Assembly: GCF_021018895.1 (NCBI RefSeq)
Contig: NC_079369.1
Span: forward strand, 4,246,694-4,310,693
Direction of reading: 5' to 3'
From: Seriola aureovittata
Lineage: Eukaryota > Chordata > Actinopteri > Carangiformes > Carangidae
Length of the DNA stretch: 64,000 bases
Positions 13,401 through 24,957 of this stretch are shown piece after piece. Numbering within the stretch: the first letter of the stretch is position 1; every line of letters begins with the position of its first letter. Both the position numbers and the translations under genes were made by a program. The notes under the pieces were generated by a model. That model saw only the letters and a program-made list of their open reading frames with translations. It did not search any database and was not told where the DNA came from.

Positions 13401-15149
13401 AACCTGCCACATCAATTTAATATTTTCTAGCATTCAGAGGCTGTACAGCTTCACAGTTTATTGTTGCCCTTGGATGGAGCAGTGACCCAGTGGAGAAGTA
13501 CTTATGGGCCCATTGACATTTGACCCCCAACCAGACAATCCTGGCGTCATTGAAAAGCAGCTCTGACAACCTCAAACTAACAAGGCTGTTCTTAACTACT
13601 GTGTATCCATGAAGACGCTGCAAATAATGAAATGATAGTATTAAAAGATGATTTCCTCCATAGTCAAAGTAAAACAGTAATATTAACAGCTGGATGTCTC
13701 AAACACTAGTTTAGGAGACTGTCTGACAGTTTTTTTTTTTTTTGTCCAATACTTTTATTTTGTTACTTTGAATTTCTTCAGTATGAACAGCTACAGTTTT
13801 ATTTGTAACCTGTGCAACACAACGTTATTTTGATCTTTGCATTATGATGTTTACAGACTTCCCTGTAGATGAAGATAAGCAGGAAAGTGCAGTCTCGCTG
13901 AGTTCATCCCAGACTGTCCTTGAGGCTTTGAAACTAGATCCATTTAGATTGTATGGCAGAGTAAAGGAATATGGCCTATAATAGCTACAACGGCTTTGTA
14001 GATAATGATCAAATGAAGAGGTCTTACGAAACCCGGCTTGAACCCCAATGCTGATTAGGATCCAATAATCGGGTGAGGAAAAAAAACCTCAAATTAATTT
14101 TCCATCTCCATCCAACTTATCATTATTTTGGGATTTAATTAGATTCTGATGAGATTTTTTTTTTATTATTATTTTATTTCATTTTACTCTTTTTACACAA
14201 CCTAATAAAAGCCAGGTGCCAGAAAGCATCAATGTCACAAGCATGTCTTTATGCTGAGATTAGTTGGTAAAATAGTATATAAAACATGCTTTGGCAACCA
14301 AAAATCTGAAATAAAAACTGACAGGATTAATTATGTCAGAAAAAATTAGCTGTTTTAAAAATTGTATGTATTATTTCACATTCTAGTGGTTGTATTTTAT
14401 ATTCTGTCTGTATTTATACTAGTAACCAATATTGACCAATGTGGTTTTCCATATCCACATAAAGTCATGAATTGAAACTACAGCAGACTGAACTGTAAAT
14501 GACTGATATATAAAATTAACAATCGCCTTCATACTTTTTTTTTTTTGGTCAGTCTGAACAGGTACAAACTGGCAGCTTCAGCATTTCTCAGTAGCAGATT
14601 CTGAACATCTCCCGAGACGGACACATGCAAAGTTTTAAGATGACCTCACCACATAATGTAGGCCTACATAAACAGAAAGTCTAAACGGTATATTTTTCAT
14701 CAGCGTTAAGTCAAACTGCTCTGAGACACAGCCTCAGATGACTGAACGCTCCAAACAACAACAGCAGAGACACACAAAAGCTGATTCCACATGGATAAAA
14801 TCAAATCGAGGTGTAACAAATAGGACAGTGTTAACACCAGCATGTTCCTTTAGAGTCATCCCAGGACTATAAGGCCTACTATGGTGTTTGTTTGCAATGG
14901 AGTAATGAACTTGCTTGATTCACTAAAACCGAGCTGCCGCCGCCACACTGTGACAGCAGAGCTCACAGCTGCCTGGGAAATAAGATAAACTATTAGCAGA
15001 TGAAACAGAGCTATCGGTTCCATCTCACTTGAATCAGGAACTTGTTTGCCTCCGCACAACCTTCAGGAAATGCACGGCCTCGGCTGGTACCGCGAAATGA
15101 CGCCCAGACACCGAGCGCAATTAAGCCCTGCGTGGCATGGGCAGCCATT
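10446..15149. other. Long non-coding stretch, no gene seen
   Basis: Frames are broken throughout and no family match was seen. T runs lie at about 13731-13743, 14155-14164 and 14537-14547. Nothing else stands out, apart from AT-rich low-complexity sequence near 14165-14200. Confidence 0.45.
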
Positions 15150-15565
15150 ATGTATGAAATCAAATTACCTCCATTAACCTGCCAAGTTGGCTGAAGGCGT
15201 CACTACCCACTGGTTCTTTCTCCGCCCTCACGGAGGAAGATGAATGACAAACCAAAAGAGGTGTAGCATGCTGATATCCCTGTGGAGTTCTAATACAACA
15301 TCCCCTCCCAAAATTTTCTAATGCATTCATACTCATGGAAACCATTTCTGCTGCCTCCACCACGTATGTTTTAATGTTGCGAAATGAAATGCATGGCTTG
15401 AAAACAATATCGCACAGTATGAGATAATTAGCTCTCCTGGCTTGACAAATGGGCCAATACCTATGTGCATACATGCTTTTAAGTGCTGCATATGTTGCCT
15501 TCATGAATAGGCATTGTGCCGCATCCCCAGTTGTAATACATATATTTATTGCCATAACTCTTAAT
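15150..15565. promoter_or_regulatory. Candidate conserved non-coding element
   Basis: A repeat-free, unique-looking stretch. The minus strand stays open for 131 codons from 15555 to 15160, but the translated text resembles no protein family and lacks splice or start context, so I read this as chance openness. Words such as 'gataattagc' (15423) and 'atgaatag' (about 15503) fit homeodomain sites. Conservation is untested. Confidence 0.3.
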
Positions 15566-15701
15566 GCTTGAACAATGGCTGCACAGAAAAGACACAGCTG
15601 AACTGCACCATACTGACAAATAGGCTACAGTGAATAAAGATATGGGATCATAGAGAAAGCTTATAGCCACATTGCAGTCATGGTAATACAAGGAGGCATT
15701 T

Positions 15702-15721
15702 TCTTTTTTTTTTTTTTTTTT
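15702..15721. repeat. Poly-T tract
   Basis: A run of about 19 T followed by A6. This could be a mononucleotide microsatellite or the old tail of a minus-strand retroposon, but no retroposon body was recognised beside it. Confidence 0.8.
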
Positions 15722-15869
15722 AAAAAACATTCTCACTTTGTACTATGGACTTCATTTTCCACAATGGAGCATGTCCAAAAGCGTTGAATTTACACTCTTA
15801 AAAAGGAAAGAAATCTCCCCACAAAGGTTTATTTCTCATAGGAGAACAAGAATCAAGTTAACAGCAAAA

Positions 15870-16500
15870 TGCTGCTCTGTCTGGTTGTGCGCATAATCAT
15901 TTGGCCTTATGTAAAATTGCCGGCAGAGGCACCGAGGGAACTGATATTTGTGGTGACTGGCTATCAGAGGCAGCATCAGAGGTAAGTGATTCTATTTAGA
16001 TAGATAATAAATATGCGGTCATGGGGAACCTATATCCAAAACCCACATAATGACTTTCTGCTCTGGCTGGAGGAGGAGGCTGCCAATCAGTCTTTACAAT
16101 ATTTACAGCAATTTGCTCCCCGTCATCCCTCTCAGTGCTAATTCTATTTCCTCTTCATTACAAACACCATATTTTTAATGAGAGAGGCCTTTTCCCAGTC
16201 GAAATGTCTCCTCAATTCTCGTATTTATCAATCACACAGAGGCTTTTAGGCTGGAGACACACGGGTATCACATGGTGAAATCAGTCTTGAATTCCACTTA
16301 GCCGGTGCACTGACTGATTGGGGAATTAGCTTGACTGCTATTTTGAGTGATGGTCATGTAACAGCTCAGAGGCAACTATATGAGAAACGCATTTGAAGTC
16401 CAAAAACTAAAAAACATAAAAAAGATAAGACTGAAGTAATTCTCATTCATTCTCCATTTGCATGCTTTTCTATGCAAATTCCCTCAAAAGAAATTTGGAT
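15870..16500. promoter_or_regulatory. Candidate conserved non-coding element with paired octamer sites
   Basis: A long unique-looking stretch without repeats. It holds 'tttttaatgagaga' (about 16170), 'tttatcaatcac' (about 16223; a GATA- or HOX/PBX-like word) and, at its right end, ATTTGCAT (16456-16463) facing ATGCAAAT (16472-16479). Such density of homeodomain/POU-type words is typical of vertebrate developmental enhancers. The enhancer role is an inference. Confidence 0.33.
16456..16479. promoter_or_regulatory. Inverted pair of POU octamer motifs
   Basis: ATTTGCAT at 16456-16463 and its exact reverse complement ATGCAAAT at 16472-16479, eight bases apart. ATGCAAAT is the consensus octamer bound by POU (Oct) factors. 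An exact inverted pair would allow two POU proteins to bind side by side. Whether it is used is unknown. Confidence 0.45.
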
Positions 16501-18600
16501 CCCTTGATAACTAATACATTATGTATGAAAGACAATGATGCTTTGTCTGAATTGAGTTATTGCTAACAACAAATTTTGTGCTTGTGCCACCTGGAGCTGA
16601 GCGATGTATCACTATAATATAATATCCTCAAATGAGAGTAGATATTATCTGGGATTTTGGTTGTTGCAATATTGTGATGTAGCCTAAATGTTATGTTTTC
16701 ATGGTCCTAACGGCTGCATTACAGTTAATGGAACAATTTTCCTTATTAGATTCCTCTAGCTGAGTGAAACGAAACATGAATCCCTCTACCTTCTTGGTCA
16801 TCATATCAACGTTCCTGATGATCATTTCCAAAACCTTTAATATCTGAGGAAAGCACTAATAGCCGTCTCCAAAAACATCGTCACGCTAATGGAATCAGGG
16901 TGGCGATATCTGATTTTGTCAATATCATGGAGCCCAAATGCCACCACAGGTGAAATTGTTACTGTAATGATCAGAGAGCCTCCGTTTGGAAACGTCGACA
17001 TGGTAAAAACACACAGACATAAAAACCTACAGACATAAATGTGTCAGAGCAGAAACCATTTACTGATGTTTCTGTAGAAGATCTTGTGAAAAATCCAAAA
17101 ACGTGCCCCATGTGCTCATCCTCTACAGAATCTAGCAATCTTCCATTTACAGTAGCCTCGCTGCAGCGTAGCTACACTGAGTAGCCACACTGAAAATCTT
17201 ATCATTCAGGAGTTGAAAACTAAAAATAAAGAATAATCCTATAATTTATTAGGTTTAAGTAAGACTAAGACAACAGTGCGTAGAAAAGTGTCACTACAAT
17301 CTTCAAATTTGTTGTTCAGTTGCGTTACCCAGTGTCTCCCACAATAGCTCAGAATGTGTAAGAAGCTGTTTGCAAACTGTTACTGTCTGAATGTGATCAT
17401 CAGTCAGTCTGAACTGTCGGTGCACACACACACTTGTTTGTTGCTTATTGATGCATCCAGCAGATACAGAGCAACATTACCTTTCATCAGGAGTCGTGTG
17501 TCTTGTCCTTTTAGCTTTGTTTTGGTCATGGAGGAAAAATATCTTTCTCTTTAGTTGTTAAGTGCTCCACTATGTTCATCACCTAGTTGCTGCTCTGAGC
17601 AGTTGCCAGGCAACCAAAAAATGCTTAACTAAGTTACTGCTTCCAACCAAGAAAAATTTTTGTAAATTATTTATTTGCATACATGCAACATATTCATTTG
17701 CTTTTGAATGTTTATGGTGTGTTTCCATGTGTTACGTTTTGAATGCATTATTTAAGCATGTTAAATTGTATTTGTGTATGAACTGTGCTATTAAAATAAA
17801 CTTGCCCATCACAAAGTCATTGGCTGGCCTTTGACAGCACAAGAGCAGATTTCTACAGTACTGTAACCTTTAAGTGTCCGTGTCCCTGACCTCTTAGATG
17901 CTGAAAGTGTTTGTGTGGGCGGGCGATTGTGTGTGAAAAAATGTCAATACTTCATATATTACTTTTACCACCTCGTTACAAATCGTTTCACTTCTCAGAC
18001 GGACATCTTTAGAATTTCAGCAGACATGCAGCATTACGGTAACTAAAGAAATCCTGGGTAGTGTGTCACTGATTGACTCTAATAGGTTTCGGTAAGTCAC
18101 ATTTTTTCCCCTAATCAATTACTCTCATTTATTTAGTGGACCATAACTCTATTTGTGAATGAAAATCTTATTCAAAAGACAAGAAAAATTAGCTGGTGGG
18201 TGTTGGATTGTTGGAAAAGGAAGAAAATGAGGTGCCTAACCCAAAGTGACATTTACAAATTACCTGTTAATTTCAACTGGGTTGAGGGATGATAGGACTG
18301 AATTACATTGACAGGAGGGTAACTGGGTAATGAGAGCTCAGTCTGTAGTGGCCAAATAAGTAACCTGCACTTAGAGAGAAAGTGGGTTTATACCATGTGA
18401 GAACCTGAAGTATTTTCAGCTCTCGTCTGAACTGTATTCTGTCCACACCCACCTGAGAGGCTTGTGCCCCCCCCCCCCACCACAATCTACTTTTGGTCCA
18501 ATTAAGTGGAGGCTGGATGATGAATAGTTACAATCAGCCTTGTTTTAGAGGCTTGTGCTCGGGAGGATACTCACCATGCAGAGAGAGTGCGAGAGAACGT
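16501..18600. other. Non-coding stretch, no gene seen
   Basis: No coding signal or known repeat. A C run is present at about 18468-18478. Short open frames near 17350-17830 are AT-rich and have no family resemblance. Confidence 0.45.
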
Positions 18601-18613
18601 CCACGTGTCAGAG

Positions 18614-18655
18614 TGCAAGGTGAAGTGGTGAGACTTACAACGGTGTCACCTTGCA
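18614..18655. repeat. 10-bp inverted repeat
   Basis: TGCAAGGTGA (18614-18623) and TCACCTTGCA (18646-18655) are exact reverse complements with a 22-base spacer, in a unique-looking stretch. It may be a chance match. Confidence 0.55.
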
Positions 18656-20844
18656 TCCGTCCCTGCTAATGTCTGCTGAAAAAGTCCCTCCCAGTGCTGA
18701 GACAACAAGGCACAAAAACTGGTGTCCCTCGCACTCCCCCCCACCCACCTCCTCATCCTCCTCATCCCTCCCTCCCCCATGCCCCGAGCAAACATTAGGG
18801 AAGAGAAAACAGCGCCAAGTGGAAACGGGTGACATTTGAATTGAATACCTCAATAATGGATGCCATCTCGCTGTAACCTCCATTTAGCTGGCAGAGCTTT
18901 AGCGGCACAAAATCAAGACGGGATCCCTCAGGTCAATGGAAACAGAGGACGTCGGGTAATGATGCCTGTACTGCTTCCGAAAGCATCACGCTAGATGCAA
19001 GAGAAACAAGAGTCGCTGTACCTATGTAAGCGGTGGGGAGAATGTACAGTTCTGATACTTTTCCTGGAATCTTGATGTAAACGCACCCATAATGCCTAGT
19101 TCTGTGCTGTCATGTTTATCAACTTCTCTCATGGGTCAGTAGGTTCCTACACATGTGAGAAGAAGGCAGAGAGACTCAGAGAGGGAAAAAGAGATAAGGT
19201 CAATTTGGACCGTGTGCTGATTTGCCTTAAAAAGGTCACTCAGGTCTTCACAACAATCTTCCTATTGTAAGACACTGGCTGTAAACCCCTTAACAATCTC
19301 TACTGTGGCTGTACAGAGCACTAGACTCCACCCTGACCTCTTTAGAAAGGCCGGCAAGGCTTCTCCATCCTCACTCTCATCTGACCGGAGAAAACTAATG
19401 AGTGTGAGGCTGTGGGTAAAACCTAATGGGGCTCAGTAGTTTTTGCTCCGGGCTGACTGCTGAAAATGAACATTTAACCACAGCTCGAGTAATTGAAAAA
19501 ATGACAAGTGGTACATACAGGCCATCACCCCACACAAACACACACACACACACACAGTGCCCAAATTATTCTGATTATTTGCCACCTCCAGATTAGAAGC
19601 GCCTCTCCTCGCTGTCACTTACAGCACCAACCAGCAGTAACGTCAGAATGCACAGGAAGAAGCAGAGATGTGGAAGTAACATCAATTAAAATGAGACTGC
19701 TAGCCTCTAGTTATGCCAGATATGGAGTAAGTGCAGAGAGGCATTATCTTGATGTTACATAGACCTAACTGTGTGGAAGCAGGCTGCAGTAATAATAAGC
19801 CCTATCTATCTATGAGGAACCTTTTCAGGAAAGAAAGCACCAACACATGTCTGTCTCTTTGTGAAAAAAAAAAAAAAAATCAAAATGTAACGCTAATGGA
19901 GCTTAACTTTGCTCACAGCTCCACCTGCTTGTCATTTATCGACATTGACACTTATGTTTTCTGAAAGTCAGAGATGAGTGGTGGTGTACGTATGATATAA
20001 CCTCTGACCCCCCCTCCCCCTCTCCCGTTACATGTACCGTGTGCAGTATGTTAAGTTCCCCATCACAAAACAGTAAATTGGACAATCAGGATACAGATGA
20101 GAATAGAGGCAAAGATAAGAATGATAGATCTTTGTGCCGTGTGAGCTTTGATGGATTGTGTATTCCATTACTGAAGTTTTAATATATAACGTACAAACCA
20201 AACTCTAAAACAAAGACTATGATGGTGGGAAGTCCATTTAATACACACCGAACATTATTTAGTGAATACTGGATTTTATTTCAGACTGTTTATTTTACTT
20301 TTGATCAATTACCCATTGTTAGCTTATTTTTTTGTTATCAACTTTTGTTTTTTTCCCCTTTTACTAAATGTTTGTTACTTGCCGCTTTGAAACTAAAATG
20401 ACTGTTTTCAGATTAATTCGCTGACGGAGGAAAGTTTCTCGGTTTAAGACGTTTAAGTAAAAATCATTGTGACATCAAAACTACAGCCAATCACGGTCCA
20501 ATATGCAACAAGTGTGAACGTTATCTTAAAACAAATACAACATGGGTTAATAACATGTCTCCTTTCGGTTCAGCACAACACAGAGAGTCACACCACTGAC
20601 GCGTCTTCTCCACTGCATAATGTCCAGCTTCAGTGTTCTTAACAGGCCTGTACGCACAGGTGTGTACCAAGAACACAAATCAGTACCTGCCGACACAGGA
20701 TGTAATTGCAAGTATAAAAAATTACAACTCAAAACAAAAAGAAAAAGTAAAAATACATAGGAAAAAAGTGTGACACTTATACAACAAATCTAACACTTCT
20801 AGTTCCGATGTCTTAAAACACGTGTGGAGGGGATTGTTTTTAAT
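18656..20844. other. Non-coding stretch with a CA microsatellite
   Basis: No gene found. A C/T-rich block lies at about 18735-18780. A CA array (interrupted) lies at 19531-19556, and an A run at about 19865-19879. The parts at 18790-19020 and 19320-19440 look unique and could be regulatory, but carry no decisive motif. Confidence 0.45.
19531..19556. repeat. (CA)n microsatellite
   Basis: A short CA dinucleotide array with one interruption near its left end, likely polymorphic in length. Confidence 0.85.
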
Positions 20845-21235
20845 AGAATTACAAAAGTAAAAGTTCTCACTATGCAGGCAAAATGTTACATTACATATTT
20901 ACTATTAGATTGTTATTACAAATGCATTCACATGTACGCAGCCGACTGTGGTGGAGCTAATTATACCCACTTGATTAAGCTGATTACCCTCTTAAAGTAT
21001 AAAGTAGTAAATTTGAATGGTAATTACTGTAAATACGGGCGTAAGCAACATAGCAATATTTTAATGTAACTGGCTGGGATGACTGCGGAGGAGCTCATTT
21101 TACCCATGCCATATGCTTATGTACCATTTTATAGTGTGAAGTGCTATAAAATAGCATAAAATTAAGTACCTCAGAAATGTGAGTAAATATACTACTAGTT
21201 ACTTTTACTAACTCGTGGAACCCGTACTGCATTTT
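20845..21235. repeat. Widespread fish dispersed repeat
   Basis: The phrases 'acaaaagtaaaagttctcac', 'gttacattacatatt', 'ttattacaaatgcattcaca', 'gtggagctaatt' and 'aaagtataaagtag', in this order, match a repeat I know from many teleost sequences (consensus ends '...gtacttagttactttccacc'). The stretch near 21170-21235 ('gagtaaatatactactagttactttta') fits that end. A second 'ggaggagctcattttaccc' at about 21087 suggests an internal duplication. It is non-coding and its autonomous partner is not known to me. Confidence 0.62.
21126..21152. repeat. 9-bp inverted repeat within the dispersed repeat
   Basis: ATTTTATAG (21126-21134) and CTATAAAAT (21144-21152) are exact reverse complements around a 9-base spacer. 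AT-rich, so chance is plausible. Confidence 0.5.
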
Positions 21236-23547
21236 TGTTCCCATCTTATTTTTTTTTTTTAAGATTATCATACCTAAGATGACACCAGACCGATATCCCA
21301 GCTGATCTGTTAAAGCCTCATATTAAAAGATAAATACATCTTCTTCTTTTTTAACTACTGTTAAATACTGCACCATAAAATATGTAAATGCAACTGCTAC
21401 AACAAATATCTAAGTAGAGATAATGCATTTTAGCAGTTACGTTATGTGTGCTTTAAATTGTTTCTTTATTAGTTGCGGACGGCAAGAACCTCTTGAGTGC
21501 CTCAGGAGGTAGTGGTGATTTCAAATATACAAAATAAGACTGATTAAAGCTAAATTATTATCTCAGACATTAACCAGATTGAACACGAGCACGAATGCTG
21601 TGATCCATCATACTGGTTGAGCATTATCTTAAATGTCCAATGGCTATTCCATTTATGAATGTTATGCTTGATGGATGATGGCAATTAACAAAATTCAATC
21701 TCCAAAGAGTTCTCAGAAATCCCCCACCACACACACACACATTTAAACACACACTCATAGAAAAGGTAATACCTTGTTTGGTGTGCCGTCCTTCAGTGGA
21801 TTTACCATATCATTTGAATCATGCACTCAAAGCTAAAGAGGAATTATTGTGCTTTCAGAGTCATTTTGAAACATTATCCGGAACAGATTTGATTGCTAAC
21901 CTCACATCGCAGTCACCAAATGAGTTGTTTTAAAGATGTTTGTGCAGACCTACACTTGCAATTACCAGCAGTTAATGGGGGCAGTCTCACATTTTACACC
22001 TTGATCCAATGAAAACAGCTTTTCTGATGAATGGTTCTTCAATCTGAAACAAAAGCTCTTTGTTCTGCTTCCTGCTAGAATGAAACCTCAGATGCGGATG
22101 GCCTCTGCATCTGTTCAGGTCTCTCACTGTCTGGACTCGCACTCACCTTACAAAAACAGTAAGTTGTGGCTGATACTAATGGCTCAGTTATACGTCCGTG
22201 ACATACAGTTAAATCACCAGCAGCAACAGCGTGTGGCCGGTGTTGTTTGGATTTGTGTCTGTCATCATGACAAAATGTGGTCCGGGTGACACCGACTGTA
22301 GCAGGAGCCGCCACAGAGGTGGTTTTGAGGACTTTGGCAGAAAAACGTCTGTCTGCGGACAGCTTTTGTCACAGCTTTATATCCATGAAAAACAGTGACA
22401 GAAAAATGGTGGCAAGATATCAAAGTAGCTGTACGTGTTTTTGTAATTCAACTTATGGATAAGAACTCTTAGATTAGTTTATTTTTTCCAATTGTTGAGG
22501 AAAACATTAAGTTAACTGCTCCTGGCAACAGCTTCCATTGTCTCTGTGATAGCTGCCTTTAGCTGCATCAGGAGCAGGTGCAGTTACTGAGCACAAAGCT
22601 GCTTTCAACAAAATTAATATTTTTCTGCCACAAATAAATTATTGACCATCTGTGACTGTTACAAAACTACACTCCTATTAACTTTCCTTACGGTTACATT
22701 TAATCCAGAAAAGCAAATATTGAACTGTAAAATCCAAGTCCACAATTTAAATGAATATATAAACAATATGATGATAATAGTTTCACAATTGCTGTAATGC
22801 TTAAGAATATGAGTAATAGTGTTGTGTTTAATGGGACTTGGCAGAAAATGAAGGCATCCATTGCTCCTTTACAGTTGAAACTTTGCAACCCAGTCAACTT
22901 CTGCCAGCTGATGCTGGAAAATGTTCAGGTGTTTACAGTTTCAACACTCATAGCTCAGACACAGTTTTAGTTTTAACATTTAAAACAAGCTCAGCTGAAG
23001 ATTTGGGCTGAAAACTAAATCTGATGGACTGATTTACAGCAACTACTAGCAAGCAATGTCACATATTACAGTTATTACTGCTGTTATTTCTTTAAAATTC
23101 ATTTTCTGCTATAACGTTTTGCTGCCATTTTGCCATTCTGTTTTCTGCCAAATTTTTCTTCTTAGGTTGATGACATTTCATTATATTCCATTGTAGGTGC
23201 ACTCACTCAATTATAACTATTAAACCTGCCATATTTCGTCTATCCTGTATACAGTGTGGCACATTATGCTGCAACAACCACAACTGCACTACTATAGATT
23301 CTTTAGGTTTCCAATGTGAATTAGATCACGGCTTCTCTGAATACAGCCATCAGGCCATGATTGTGAAAGGATGCACTCCTATTAAATTCCTTTTACAAAT
23401 GTTGCAGAGAAATCAAAAGTCAGCTGATACACCTCAAACTAGCTTTATATTTTCTGACTTTTAACATAAATCCATTGCACATATAATAACCTTAAATTTG
23501 AATGGATTGCACAGTTCTTAATTCAGGTGACTCAAAAAAGACGACAG
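21236..23547. other. Non-coding stretch, no gene seen
   Basis: No coding potential and no repeat that I can name. A T run lies near 21250-21260 and a short CA run near 21728-21740. Confidence 0.45.
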
Positions 23548-23583
23548 TGGCCCAGCTGCTTAATATCTGAAGCAGCTGGGCCA
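23548..23583. repeat. Perfect 14-bp GC-rich hairpin
   Basis: Arm 23548-23561 (contains GGCCCAGCTGCTT) pairs exactly with 23570-23583 around an 8-base loop. The arm contains CAGCTG, a bHLH E-box, so each arm carries one E-box. The GC-rich perfect stem stands out against the AT-rich surroundings. No transposon ends or known small RNA were recognised around it. Confidence 0.8.
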
Positions 23584-24893
23584 ATATATCCTGGCTGTTG
23601 GTGGTACAATGTTTTAGAAACTAATTTGTCAAATAAGAGGCACAGCAATCTAGAGCTACTACACTATCAACTGCCAACTGTAGTCAGTCTGCACCTAATG
23701 CTGACAGCTACACTCAGATTATAGTTTTCAGATTAGTCTTACTTTGAGTAATACAAATGATGTCAGTTTACTGGCTATACATTGATTGCTGTTTAGCCAA
23801 TGCACCCTTCTGAGTTATGCAAGTCGAGCTTAGACACAACACACATACGCACTCACACAGATGCATACTAATGTTCAGAGAATTTACAATATACCTAAGA
23901 GGCATAATTACAGCTTTTTTTTTTAATAATAATTTTTTTTTTGAAAAGGGGAAGTTGTGAAGTTCTGCAGATGCATTTTTAATTAATAACCCTGACATTG
24001 CTTCTTTTCATTATTCCACTTCCAGTATTGACCTTCTTTCCCAAGCACTGCACCTGTTTTTCCTCTCCTCCCACTCCACTGAAGCCTTTTCCCCTGGCCT
24101 CTTTGGGGTCTTCATTACCACGGCATATAGATGCTGCTGCCCTGACTGCCCACTGTAATGAGGGGCGAAGCTCCACATATGGACGTGCAGATTAACAGCC
24201 ACTGAAAATGTTTTTTTTTTTTTTTAAAGAAATGCTTCCAATCTAAAGTGATGGAGGTAACGCAGGGTCAAGTGATTGGAGTGTTAGGCCCGCGACACAG
24301 TTGATAGTGATTTATTCAAATACTTTTTGAAACCTGCACTTGCTCCTCCTTCTGTCAATGCCTTAATGTTGAACGGTCCTCATTCATAACAGTCAGTCCT
24401 ACTCATCTGTACCCTTGGCTTATTTGGGTGAAAATCACACATAAAACGTATTTTCCACTGCAGAGAGGAAAGAAGAGGCAACTAATCTCATTTCTTTTGA
24501 CACTTCCATATAATAATTTTTTTGGAAGGGAGACAGTGGAGGATAATCCTTGGATAGATTTGAGCCTATCCCATGTCTGCAAGTCTGCTAAAAGCAGGAG
24601 ATGCAAGTTGGCTTTCAGATATACCCTCCAGCTCCTGCAGCCGGGGTGTTGAGGGGTAAAGAAGAGGTAGAAGACACTAACAAGATCATGCAATATTAAT
24701 GAGGAGTTGAGATGTAGGACATGCAAGGCAAATCGGCCACTGTGTATGCAGGAAAATAATACCATACATCAGCAAGAGCAGTTGCATTTGTAAAAGTGAG
24801 TAATTAGTGATTACAAGGAGAGAAGGGCAGCAGCAGAGTATGAAAGTATATTAACTGAGAATAGGTTTTTTTTGGGATCCTACAACATATTTT

Positions 24894-24896
<3 letters not shown>
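23584..24896. other. Non-coding stretch, no gene seen
   Basis: T/A runs occur at about 23916-23942 and 24211-24225. The parts at 24000-24200 and 24400-24780 are unique-looking and of mixed composition. Short open frames there have no family resemblance. Confidence 0.45.
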
Positions 24897-24944
<48 letters not shown>

Positions 24945-24957
24945 CATTATTATTATT
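24897..24957. repeat. (AAT)n/(ATT)n back-to-back microsatellite
   Basis: About ten AAT units (to about 24927) turn directly into ATT units (to 24957, one interrupted by C near 24945). The two halves are reverse complements, so the array can fold into a long AT-only hairpin or cruciform, a known source of instability. Confidence 0.92.

Noticed and set aside
15160..15555. 131-codon minus-strand open frame
   Set aside because: No start or splice context, no family resemblance and no domain. Kept only as an observation on the possible regulatory block.
18635..18883. Proline/serine-rich and acidic frames opposite each other
   Set aside because: Low-complexity C/T-rich DNA explains both readings.
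19676..19758. GTAACATCAA / TTGATGTTAC inverted pair 63 bases apart
   Set aside because: Ten bases at this distance can arise by chance and neither terminal structure nor target duplication was seen.
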